NCBI GenBank assembly: GCA_963971575.1
Contig: OZ020618.1
Coordinates: 7,008,501 to 7,072,500, forward strand
Direction of reading: 5' to 3'
Length of the DNA stretch: 64,000 bases
Origin: Liopterus haemorrhoidalis
Taxonomy: Eukaryota; Arthropoda; Insecta; Coleoptera; Dytiscidae
Both the position numbers and the translations under genes were made by a program. Positions within the stretch are counted from its first letter, which is position 1, and each line of letters opens with the position of its first letter. Under the pieces are notes generated by a model, which worked only from the letters and a program-made list of their open reading frames with translations, was not told the DNA's origin and searched no databases. Of the stretch, positions 35,593 through 48,800 are shown in pieces.

Positions 35593-36419
35593 GTCAGTAC
35601 AACGGTGCGCGATTTTTGTGTTTTGTGCTTACAACAAAAAAAAAACTTTACGAAAATTTTAGTGATTGTTGTGAAATAAGTGAATACCGACGGTGCTTGC
35701 ATTTTGTGGAATATTAAGTGCTATTTAATGTGCACCATATTTTAGTGATAACATTTTGGATTAATCATTTCATAATTTTGGATTTCATATTACAAAATTT
35801 TTTACACATTTTTCAAATGCATCAACACCAATAGATGCATATTTGTTTAAAAAATACTTTACAAATAGTTTTATAATCATTAAACTTAAAATTTCCACTT
35901 GTTCTATTTAAATTAATACTATTTTTCTTTGATATTTGATTTCTATTAAATTTTTTCAACAAATTCCACCAATTTAAATTTAATTTTGATTATATTCCAA
36001 TAGCATTCACTTATATTTACATCAATCAAATTTAAAATTATAACCGTCAAAAAGAAGAAGTGAACAGTGAACTAATAAAATACTTAAAATAAAAATATTC
36101 ATTTCGGTTTAAAACAAATTTTAAATAATATACCAACTTACATTTCGCTTTTTTTAAACATTGTTGTTGATTATTCCGCTAATAACAAGATACTGTGCGC
36201 CATTTTAATCTAAGTTATTGAATATTAATAAAATATCTACGGTATCAAAATTTTATTTTACGTTCGGTCACTTTAATTTGCTTCTAAATTGTTTCAAAAC
36301 TTACGCTACTATAAAAATATATCTGTTAGTACAATAAAGAATACTGAGACGCGAAACGCTGTCGGTCTTGCTTTACGTTCTGGTGAAATTTAATAGTTTC
36401 TTTTTACGAAAGTTTTATA

Positions 36420-37200
36420 AAATTGGGCGCGTAAAATATTAAAATTGTTAAAATATACAAAATTAGCAGCCGCGAAATTATGAAAATGCTAAATAATATC
36501 AAAATTATTTCGGGAATATTATTAAAATCACAGTTGAGCGCGGGTAGATGTAAAAACTGGTTAAAAATTCAAAATTATCTGCCGCGAAATTATGAAAATG
36601 CAAAGTAATATCAAAATTACTTCGGGAAATTAATCAAAATCACAATCGAGCGTGGGTAAATATAAAAACTGGTAATATATTCAAAATTATCTGCCGAGAA
36701 AATACGAAAACGTTAAATAATATCAAAATTACTTGGAAAAAATAATTAAAATCACAATCGAGCGCGAAAATAATAAGAATTGGTAAATATTCAAAATTAT
36801 CAGCCGCGAAATTATGAAAATGCTAAGTAATGTCAAAATTAATTCGGGAAAATATCAAAATTATATCAATCAGTAGAGTACGGATAAAATATGAAAACTA
36901 GCGAAATATTCAAAATTATCGTCCGCAAAATTACGAAAATACTAAGTAAAATCATAATTATAATTTGGGATAATTATCAAAGTTATATTAAACAATCGAG
37001 AGCGAGTAAAATATTGAAATTAGCGAAATATTCAAAATTATTCGTCGCGAAATTACTAAAATGTTAAGTAAAATTACTGTAATTCGGGGAAATTATGAAA
37101 ATCGTATTTAACAATCGAGCGCGAAATATTCCAAATTATTCGCCGCGAAATTATGAAAATGTTAAGTCATTTTAAAATACTTGAAAATGATCGAAATTAC
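36420..37200 (+). repeat. Degenerate ~112-bp tandem repeat in the actin leader intron
   Basis: About seven units. The anchor GCCGCGAAATTATGAAAATG (or variants) starts at 36469, 36581, 36693, 36803, 36921, 37044 and 37142, so spacings are 112, 112, 110, 118, 123 and 98. Other shared parts are TCAAAATTACTTCGGGAA and CAATCGAGCG. Units are diverged but recognisable, and the CG-containing motifs are the best conserved. Confidence 0.75.
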
Positions 37201-37647
37201 ATTAATCGCTATTTTACAAGAATGAGTAAAATTAAAATCTAATCGCGAGGACGGAAATGTCGGTAGTAAAATTATTTCCGCGTGAAAATATGAATTAAAA
37301 TATTCAAGTCTTGATGGATACTAATTTCCATGCGAATTAACCGTGTTAATTAGAACGATCAGTAACGGGAAGACGATCTATTAAATTCGTTATAATTATT
37401 GCAAGTGCAGAGGTGCACGATGCGTTATTATGCTCAAGAGAATGTGAATATTAACACGAATCTATAGACCGTGCATTATCATAATTATCAACACTCGTTT
37501 TGTACTAAATCAACTTAGTAAAATGCTAAACATCGCATTTAATATCGTTGAGAGTAAAAAGTTGTAGCACAAAATGCAATAGTTGGGGTTTGTAAGGTGT
37601 TTTTAACGGGGTTCGTTTGTTTTTTTCCAGTCAAGACCACTAACTAA

Positions 37648-38882
<1,235 letters not shown>

Positions 38883-39210
38883 GTTACCTGCCTCTAGACC
38901 AGATCGAACAACGAGGAGGAAGGACGCGGCCGAAACAACACCTGAAGAGGCCGAAAGCGAGCGATACGCGATCATTCGTTCTGTTTACTCAACAATCGCA
39001 AACCTGTTATTGTTGCAATCACGGGTGCACTGCCAGATGAGAGACAGTTATTGTAATTATTATGTTAATACCTATTTGATTATTGTATGAAATCAATTGT
39101 TTTGTAAACATGACTACAACATCTTTGTGAATACACATATTTATTTATTATTATAATTATTATTATGAAATTCGTAACAATTAAAATAAACAACAGTTAT
39201 TATTAATCTG
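38883..39210 (+). terminator. Actin 3' untranslated region with poly(A) signal
   Basis: The region runs from the stop to just past AATAAA at 39185-39190. It is AT-rich and has no other gene. Confidence 0.65.
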
Positions 39211-39404
39211 GCATTATTCCTTCCTGGCCTCTCGGTCAAATCTCCCTGTGGGTACAAGGTCAACGATTCTTGGATCGATTCCAAGCCATCACACACGGAC
39301 TCAAATTACTCAAATACACACCAGGACGACACACTCGATGTCTCCAGCGGTGTTGATGATGGAAACCAATAAGAACACGTCGATGGTGCTGAATCTAAAC
39401 AATG

Positions 39405-39452
39405 CCATATTTGGCTCTAAAAACGAGAGCAAAAGCGATGATTTATAAATAG
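39405..39452 (+). promoter_or_regulatory. Orphan muscle-type promoter or enhancer: CArG + MEF2/TATA
   Basis: A perfect CArG box CCATATTTGG (39405-39414) lies 29 bp before TTATAAATAG (39443-39452). That motif matches both the MEF2 consensus YTA(A/T)4TAR and a TATA box. Another TATA-like GATATAAATA is near 39541. No open frame or actin exon follows on the plus strand. It may be a 3' muscle enhancer of the actin gene, or the promoter of a lost or unrecognised neighbour. Confidence 0.5.
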
Positions 39453-39599
39453 CTGGCGTGCCGAGTCTCGTCTCGTGTCCCGACCAAAATAACTGTCGGT
39501 CGAGCCTGTGGTTCCATACCCCCAAAGGCCAGGCGACGGCCCGATATAAATACACACACTTACTAAACTAGAACTACTAACATAATATCAGCCCATATG

Positions 39600-40470
39600 C
39601 TGCTGCCGCCGCTGTTCTATTACGGCACCGGTATACTTAGGTTACTCCACCAGCGCTACTAAAATTATACCACTAGTTTATTGTTATACATTCAGATATT
39701 ACTCTATTTATAAATCAATTCATAAATCTTTTAAAATCATTCAAATATTACTTTATCCTTTATATCTATTATTATATATTATTAATCTTTTAACCAGGAC
39801 AGATATTTAAAGCACGCGCGTACTGATTGTTAAAATGAATAGTAGGATAGACCGAAAAACATAATTTAGTTCATTTAGTTTTATTTTAAAGTAGGTTTAC
39901 TGTTTTTGTGGACAAAAAGCCACAACAACTTGTAAAAATTAGAGCCGGTCCTAGGGCTTGCGGGGATGTGTGCACAAATAAATGAGAGTCCGAAGAAAAA
40001 AGGAAGACGGGACCAAGTGATGAGAAAAAAAAAGGAAGACGTATCGAAGTGGTGACAAAACAAACGTGGCTAGCTCGCAGCCGGTTGCGATGTATTCCTG
40101 CGTCCCCTTATGAACATCTTTGCTCAAAATCAAAAACTGATGATGAAAACTGAAATTATTAGAATAATTTGCGTCATTACTTCTAATTGGTTTTTTTTTT
40201 TTTTGCTCATTTGATTTTCAGCGATATATATTTTTTAACGTACTGGCAGTTAAATGTTTGAATATCTGCTAGTATTAAGATTCGACTTAAATAGACTTAT
40301 CAATATGTTGAATAGTTGATACTTTTATTTGATGAAACTCAAATCAAATAGTTATTTAATAAAATAATTAGTAAATTTTCAAAAATATTTACCTATGTTT
40401 TTACCTATTTACTGTGATTTAATATGTCATTTTATGTTAAGTTTGTTGTCAATTTTAGCGCAATATATTC
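39600..40470. other. Intergenic DNA, no gene
   Basis: AT-rich. 39940-40070 contains GGAAGACG-type minisatellite pieces. Nothing exon-like. Confidence 0.45.
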
Positions 40471-40477
40471 CAAAAAA

Positions 40478-41771
40478 CAGTGGCGCACCCAGAAGGGGGG
40501 GCTCCCTCAAGAAGGATGGAAATACCAAATTTTTTATTTTTTTAAAATTTTTAACATTAAAATCTTAGATAAATATATAAGTGAGGACCTTTTTAGGGTT
40601 TTGTAGGTATGACCAAAAACCCTTATACCGTCATTTTGTCGTCTGTCTGTCTGTCTGTCTGTTCGGTAAAAATTGTAGCCAATCGGCTAAACCTAGAGAG
40701 TTAAAATTTGGCATGCTTATACAACTCGTTGACCCGCACATAGGAAAAATACTAAAACATCTAAAAAACATATCCCCCTAAAAATATAAACAAATATGTA
40801 CTCATAGAAAAAAAAAAAATTTTTTTATAATTCTGAGTAGGGTATCAAATGAAAGCCCTTGGTATGTGGATTAACGATCAAATTTTTATTTTTGCAAAAT
40901 AAACTGTTTTGAAGCGATTTTTGCCAAAATTGTGCAAAAATTTAAACTAAAAATCTGAAAAAAATCTAAGTAATGTACATTGGTGTGAACCGGAATAGTT
41001 CAACAGGAATTTTTGATCAGATTATGTTTTTGGAAAAACAGCATTTTTTGTGATTTTTTGCTAATAATGTACACAAGTTATAGCTTAGTAACACGCTACA
41101 CTGGAACGTGTATGCTGGTGTAGTGGTATTTGACACAGATTTTTCAACCAAGTAACCCGATCCGAATGGGATCGAACCCTGTGAGAAGAGACAATATTAT
41201 TTTTAGTTTTTTTTTTTAAATTTTTATATTGTTTAAATTATTTTTTCAAAATTCTAGTTATATTTGGCAAATGTTGCATTTTTTTTTTAAAAGCATAAAT
41301 TTAATAACCAGTGGAAATTGTTTAAAATATAATTTAATTCTGTTTCAATGTACACGAAATCAGAGGGGCGGAACTTATAACAACCAATGGAAGCCATAGG
41401 CGCAACTTTTAAAATTCTTAATGAACCTTGCTATATAAAAAAAAAATTCTGTTCATATTTAGAAACCTAAATAATGGTATTAGGCGTTCGAATTAAAATT
41501 AACAAAAAAAAAATATTTTAATATAAAATTTGTTTTCGCATCCAAAATAATCATCATTCACTTACTAAATATCTGCAAAACCCTGAAATGTGTGAAAATT
41601 CACACTTCACATCATTTTTTTTTTTTGCTCATCACTTGTATTTTATAAGTGAGGACCTTTTAGTTTTTTTGTCATTTTGTCATCACTTCAGAAGCGAGGA
41701 GCCTTTTTTTATATCTTCACTTTTTTTTTGTCTACGCCCCCCCACAAGAAAAATTCTTGGATGCGCCACTG
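40478..41771. mobile_element. hAT element carrying a nested family 1 element
   Basis: Left end CAGTGGCGCACCCAGAAG, right end complementary (GGATGCGCCACTG). Flanks CCAAAAAA / CCAGAAAA match 7 of 8. The remainder of the host is short; most of the length is the family 1 copy at 40595-41613. Confidence 0.65.
40595..41613 (+). mobile_element. Family 1 element, copy 4
   Basis: From AGGGTTTTGTAGGTATGACC to the palindrome GTGTGAAAATTCACAC plus TTCACATCA. Its slot (about 41110-41185) holds a third kind of tRNA-like sequence: GGTGTAGTGGTATTTGACAC and a near-canonical T arm GGGATCGAACCC. Confidence 0.7.
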
Positions 41772-42693
41772 CCAGAAAATAGACCATTATTAAAGAATTA
41801 CTTTTATCTGAAACCAAGTTTAATATGCTTAAAATTCCATGCTCCAAGAAAAAAAGTCCCAACAAGATTTTAACATTAGACGAGTATACAGGACTGTCCA
41901 AGGGCGCCACGGGATGAGGGCGCAGGAAGGCCATGCAGCTATAACTTTTATATACTTATGTGTGCGTATTAAAAATCTTTTGTTTTTTAATATTTGTCTT
42001 ATACCTCCACAAAATTATAATTAGAGGGCGCCAAAACTATCGCGAAAGCCCTGATATTACAGTTGAAATTTTGCGGCTCTTTGAATTCAATATAATTGTA
42101 GGCCACATTTTGAAATAAGTAAAATATAAACTTAAAACATGTATGAATATCTGATTTTAAAATTAGATAACAGATTTTTTTAAACAAAGACTACGCCCAT
42201 TTTTATCTTTGATTATAATTTAGTTATTATTTCGTTAAAATTAAAAAAAAAGTTAAAATAGATATACAGTGCTATTGAATTATTTATATTATTATATTTT
42301 TTTACATAATAATGAATAACCAATAAAAATAAATTAAGGGAATAAAAATTGACTTTTTATACTGCGCAAGTGTAATTTTTTATGTTTATATTTCGCGCTA
42401 GTTTTTATAACCTAACAAAAAGTTAAAAAGTTAAATAAATACATTGCAATATTTTAATTTCTAGTAGTTTATTGAAATGTTGATTATTTAAAGATTGAGA
42501 TTTGTATTTATGAGTTACTTTATATTATTTTTAAATGAATTTTTAACAAAAAATATTGATTTGACTAGTGTAGTTTTGCTATTTAATCGTCACATTTCCG
42601 GCATCTTCGTAAACCATTGATTTTAGTTGTCTTTCGTTTGAGGTGTTTAACAAAGTTGAACGTCGATGGGTTTTTCAATATCTATCGGTTAAA

Positions 42694-42828
42694 ATGGCCA
42701 GTGCATTAGATTATATGCAATTATGTAGATTATGTTTAGTGAAAGACAAAGTTAACGTGCCAATATTTGGTGATGATAACGACGTTAGGCAAACATTCCT
42801 AAAGATTACAGCCTGTTTGCCTGTAAAG
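42694..42828 (+). CDS. Common exon 1: start and first half of ZAD
   Basis: 45 codons beginning MASALDYMQLCRLCL and ending TACLPVK, donor AAG/GTATGC, phase 0. It contains the first CxxC of the ZAD (C11, C14). Confidence 0.9.
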
Positions 42829-45800
42829 GTATGCTTCGTTACCGCCATATTTATACTTTATTAATTTTTAAAATAACCATTCTGTACACATATGAATCAT
42901 TATAAATGATTTCTTAAACAATCTCAGTATTATCATTCAATATATTTATTGCCTGTTATATTACTGTGTTAGAGTATTCGCAATTTATGATACGGAACAA
43001 GCCGGGTCGAATGGTACTTGTTTTCTGTATTTGTTTATTAATGGCGTCAATGTTTATCTTTTTAAAATATTAGATTGACAATTTTATTATAAAGTATTTT
43101 TTCTGACCAACTGGTAGCACTGCTTATTAATTTAATCTCTAGTTTATAAAAATTTCCTAGTTTTTGAATTTTTATATAATTTAAATTTTTTTAACAGGTT
43201 TCACAGAACGATAATCTACCTAAAAAAATATGCGATGGCTGTTTATATAAAGTAGATTTACTTTATCAATTTTGGAATACAACAGTAAACGCAGAGAAAC
43301 AACTATTACAATGGGTAGGAGAAATAGGCGCAGATGGAAATATAAAAAATGCAAATTCATCACCTCTCCTGACTCATGCTCATCCACATTCCATACAACC
43401 CGAGATTATACTAAAAGAAGAAAGACATGATATACCAGACACCCCTACGGAAACACCGCAGGGCTTCGGACAGCAGTTTGGATTCGGTCCGCAATTTGCC
43501 ACAGTGGATATTAATAGTTCAAAACCAGTATCCACTGCGTCACCTGTAAGTATATTATATTATAAAGACATATTCTGGTTAACATATCAAGCGACACAAC
43601 ATTTTCTAGAAGATTATGCACTCAAAAATTAGTGTTTGCTATTATCAATTACTGTTTTGATTATATATTAAAACACTTGCTTACACAGGACATTTTCAAT
43701 GCTTACTCCAGGTACAGCACTTGTTGTTATCGATTCTTGTTCCGTTTTTACAGTGAGTAAAGTAATAAGTTTGTGTAAAAGAAGTCTAAATACTTCTTAT
43801 ATTGTGTATGATTATTCAAAAGAAAAAATCTTCCAAAATGAATCATATCTAAGGTGAATCTTATTAGAAAAATTGTGGTGTATGGTAAAGTAATTTTATC
43901 ATTTTTTAATTTTAATACCCAGAAGAAAACTGTGTTAAAAAATGAATAAATGTTCAATTTTTAAACTTATATTTTGGTACAAGTGAAGAAGAAAGTTTCT
44001 TTATTAATGTTTCTAAAATTTTGCTTCTATTTATTGAAGAGAATTTTGTTTGATATTTTGAATTATCGTTGAATTTTTCCATGCCTCACATGTGCTAAAA
44101 AATTATGTAATGTTGATTAAACTATTGTTAATATAATTAAAACCCCCTGTTATTTTATGTGGCTCTCCCAAAAGTGAGCTTGTTTGGAAATATTTAGTAA
44201 TTTTTTCTGCAAAATAAATCATTAGTTCTCTTTCTTTAAAATTTCTAGAGGAATGTGTAGATTTTAAATATTGAAATAAATGGATTATGCTCAATATTTT
44301 ATTTGCTCTGTAAGTGTAATCCATAGCACTAGCATTATAACCTTAGAAATTATTCATTTAGAAACAAAATTTTATCATAAAATTGATTCACATATATTTG
44401 TACACTGGTTTTGGTCAAATTTATGTCTCTTTGCTGTATAAAGTTTATTTCCATTATAATTGAGTATTAACCCCTTAATGCACTCAGCCGAGTTAACTCG
44501 GTTTCGAGAAATTAAATATTTTCCACGTACCCGAAAGTCGTGCAAACGGAATTTAGTTTTCACGCATAGGTTTCAACCGAGTATATATAGAATATAAAGA
44601 ATAGTTAATGTTCTGTTATGTACAATGAAAATAAAGAATAAAATAATTGGTGAAAAAACAACCATTTTTTTATTTTTAACTGGTGCGTTAAGGGGTTAAA
44701 AACTCAATTATAATTGTATAAACATAAATTTGACCAAAACCATTTGAACAATACAAACACGATTGACTTGCTACGAACAGGTTGATGGCTAGTTTATTGT
44801 ACAGTGGAATTATAGCTGAGAAGTATTATATATATAGTTTTATTATTACAATATTATATGACGGTATTACATATATTTTTTATTTATATTAAACCATCCA
44901 ACCACAATCTTAATCACGTATCCTTAGTAACTCAATCCTTAGTAACTAGATCATCTATTAATCTCTAGGTATCACAGGTTATGTAATTATCAAAAGGTTA
45001 CTGCGAATAAAAAACATTTTGTCAGAAACATTAACTATTTCACCTGTGAACACTGAAAGAATATCGCACACGCGTGTGGTGTTCTAATCCAGCGTTTCCC
45101 AACCTTTTTTCATGGCGGACTGGTAAGCGACCTAGAAAAAAATCGCGGACCGGCAAGTTTAGAAAGTAATATGTATCGCAAAATTTTATATTTTTTATTG
45201 AACTGAACACAAAAAAAAAAACAACAAATAATAAACTAAATATAACTAGTGAAAAAAGAAACAAATTATTACTTAAGTAATTAAGAGATTAATGGTACAA
45301 TTCTGTAGCAAACCTGTAAGCTTACAGACAAAATCTATAAGAAACTGTCCATAACAACCCATAAAACAACTCCTTAGATACGATCGTCTGTAGCTTACAG
45401 ATTTTCCACAGAATTGCACCATAAGAACCGAGATTTTCATCTCAAAATTACAGTGGGTGGCCAAATCATTAGGGACAGTGCAGATTTTTTGTAATTTTCA
45501 AATTAATTTAATGAGGAAATAAGTGGCTTTGGGTCTCGTATTTATTTTTATTCATTAGAGTGCTTTATTTAGAATATAAAACGACATAATTGCTTATTCA
45601 TAATCATTTATTTTTGTATAAAAAGTGTTAATTTAACAAATTAATTAAAATCTTAATATTTTGTAATGCCACCCTTTGCTGCGATTGCGGCTTCCAGGCG
45701 TTTGGGCATGCTTTCTATGCAGACTTTTGCATTGTGTCGGAGATTGGGGTTGTGATGCCACTCTCTGTTAAGGGTTTCTATAAATTGCCGCTTGGTGGTG

Positions 45801-48800
45801 ATGATTTCTTTGGCGATCTCCTGCTTTTTAAAATAATAATGATACCAGCAACAAGAATATAGAAGAAAAATGATTTAAAAACAATTTATTTTCTCACAAA
45901 ATGCATTTAAACTTGAAAATTACAGGGGTGGTGTGCTGTTCCTAATAATTTGGCCACCCACTGTAAGTAGGTTATAACTTATTAGGCGTATAGTTGCATA
46001 GTAAAATCAATTTTTGTTAGTGAATAAATTTATTGCGAGGTGGATCTCGGCCCTAAATAAAAATAAAATATGTATTGTTTATTGTGGAAAGTAATTATTA
46101 TTGTATTTTATAAATTAACATAATTTTTTGTTTTATAAACTTGCACATAAAAATAATTCTGCGGACTGGCAAAAAATCTCATGGACCGGCGGTTGGGAAA
46201 CACTGTTCACACAGAAACTTCATCCGCGAATAAAGCTATTGTGATTTTATGAGTTCACTAATGATGATACTTTTATTAACATTTTTAAAAGTAATATGCA
46301 ACTTACTTAGGGTGACCATTTTCTTGGAGACGGCAATGTGGGACGGAGCAAAAAAAAGGTCGTCACTTCCGAAATATAAGTGAAGACCAAACAAAAAAAA
46401 AGTCCTCACCTCCCAAATATAAGTAAAGAGCAAAAAAAAGGTCTTCACCTCCCAAATATAAGTACAGAGCAAAATTTGGCCCTGGGGACACCAAATCAAA
46501 ATGCGGGACGAATGGTCACCCTAAACTTACTACAACAAAAGAATCCAAAAATCTCGCATTACACTTAAAAAGTCTGAACTAAACACATTTACCAATCTTC
46601 TAGAAAATTTTGCGTTGCTCGGTATGTTAACTGAAATTTTACCATAAAGACTTATTAAATATTTTAATCTACCTAAGTTTGCTTTGAGTACATTTATTTA
46701 AGTTGAAATCTTATATTGTTTTATGTACAGGCAAAACGTGGTCGTGGACGAGCAATTCTAGTTAAAAAAGAAGAACCTCCAGCAACAGCAGTTAGTACAA
46801 ATATAAAACAATCGACTGAAGAAAGTATGGATGAAGATTCGAACGATAGAGTGGGTGGGCATGATGACTCTGATGATTCTATGGAAGAAACAGGAGGACG
46901 AATTGCAAAAGTAAGAATAAGTATAAAATTAAATGTTAATTACATATATTATCGTTAACTCATTATGTTTTGAGTTTATGATTTAATAAATGTTGTGTAG
47001 GAAGAAGCTGAGTCTGAGGATGAATTTGACGACACCGGCGAGAGTTTGGAACCAACTACATTTGTAGGAGTGCCATCGGAAACACCTGAGGATCAACCCG
47101 GACCATCAGGATTGAACAAACCCGCTACTTCCACCGATACTGGGTAAGTTATCGAAAAATTATCATTTTTTAATTATATCGATGAATTGCCTATGTCTGT
47201 CACAATGACTAGTTAAATTTTATATGTTGAATAACATGTTTAAATATAGGAAAAGATAATATTGAAATATTTTAAGATTGGATAAACATTATAGGTGGTT
47301 TCTTTTTAAAGTAAATATGGCTTACAAATGTTGATGAAAACTAAATACAGGTCCTGCTTTACGTAAATGGATCGTTTCGCAACTTAATTTTTACAGAACT
47401 CAAGCTGTCATTCGGTTGATTTTTCTACACGTGGAAATTTACATTCGAATCTATAGACATTTATGACCTACGAAAGTCCATCTTTAGTTTGCCAATATAT
47501 AAATTCAGCCATGACGATACTAATTTCATATAAAGTAATAAATCTGCAGTAATTTGTTCCAAAAATATTACTCTTAAAAGATACACTAATTGAAGACTAC
47601 ATTGAATTTTATTCACACCGGGTATTAAGCGCAATAACTGATATTTTAGGTTTTTTATGTGCAGGACTGGTATTTAGTTGGTATGCGCTTACTGTTTATT
47701 ATAATATTGAAATACTTTTGAACCGGTTTTTAAAATGAGTAGTAAAACGAATGGATTTGCTACTGTTGAGGGCTGCTTTGCAGACCGAAATGTTACATCA
47801 AGTATTATTATAAATACTCTATTGGAAGGAAAGTTTCAGTGTCATTATTTAAAAATGAATAGTATAAATGGTAAAAACAATAGTTCATTTAGTTTTTACT
47901 TTGGGCAAAAGGCCATATAACAATTTCTAAAAACTAACAAATGATATGGAAATTAGAATAATTTGCGCCACAACTATCATTCGGTAGATTATTTTTTGCT
48001 CGTAAGATTTTTTCGGGTTTTTTTAGCTTACCAAATATATTAAATATCAACCCTGCTTATGCGTTATGTATTCACTGGACCGTCATTCGTTATTAGTTAA
48101 AATTTGGTTAGTACCGACGCGTTTGTCTGAATTTTAAGCCGAAAATGACAAAAAAATAAAAATAAATAAATAGATTGTAAAATCTAAAAAACGTTAAATA
48201 TTAATCAAGATTTGATTAATAAGGACTTGTTTATTTGGATTTTTAAAGGTATTACTAGTCACTTGGTTATTTTCTGCTTACAAGTTTTGTTAAAAAATTA
48301 AAAAATGTCTAAATGACCACTTGAGTCAGTTATCACTGACTCAAGTTAAAATGATATGTTTTTTATGTTGTTTTGATTTGTATTTGGCATAACTCATTCG
48401 TGTTAAGTATAACTCATTCGAGTTGGGCATAATTCATTAGCGTTAGGCATAACTCAAATTAAAACACTTCATTCGTTCTTTATCAGCCAGCAAAAAACGA
48501 GAATTAAGTAAGCAGACAGCGTAGACTAGTAAATAGTCTACCTAAATGAATAAAAATATCGAAAAAAAGGGTAGACCAACAGATTAATTATGTTCCTGGA
48601 CGAAATAAAATTTAATATATAAAATCAATTTTATTTATTTCGTTACAAATTCGAAGAAATTATTAATAAGTAGGTGGGCAATAATATTTTCGATGGTTGT
48701 AGTTTGCTAATATCTGTATTGAGATACGTCTGTTCGTAGTCATTTCTAATGATTTATTATTATCAGATGCAAACGTAGAGGTTTTAGAAGTGTGTTAAAA

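Larger units (their letters stand above)
45090..46205. mobile_element. hAT element in intron 2, host to two further elements
   Basis: Ends CAGCGTTTCCCAACC and GGTTGGGAAACACTG with GGCGGAC / GGACCGGC just inside. Flanks (TTCTAATC / TTCACACA) match only weakly. It contains a palindromic MITE at 45291-45423 and a Tc1 element at 45451-45963. Confidence 0.7.

Noticed and set aside
47735..47920. Additional ZAD-locus exon from a 61-codon frame
   Set aside because: No acceptor in the right phase and no DNA-binding motif; likely chance.
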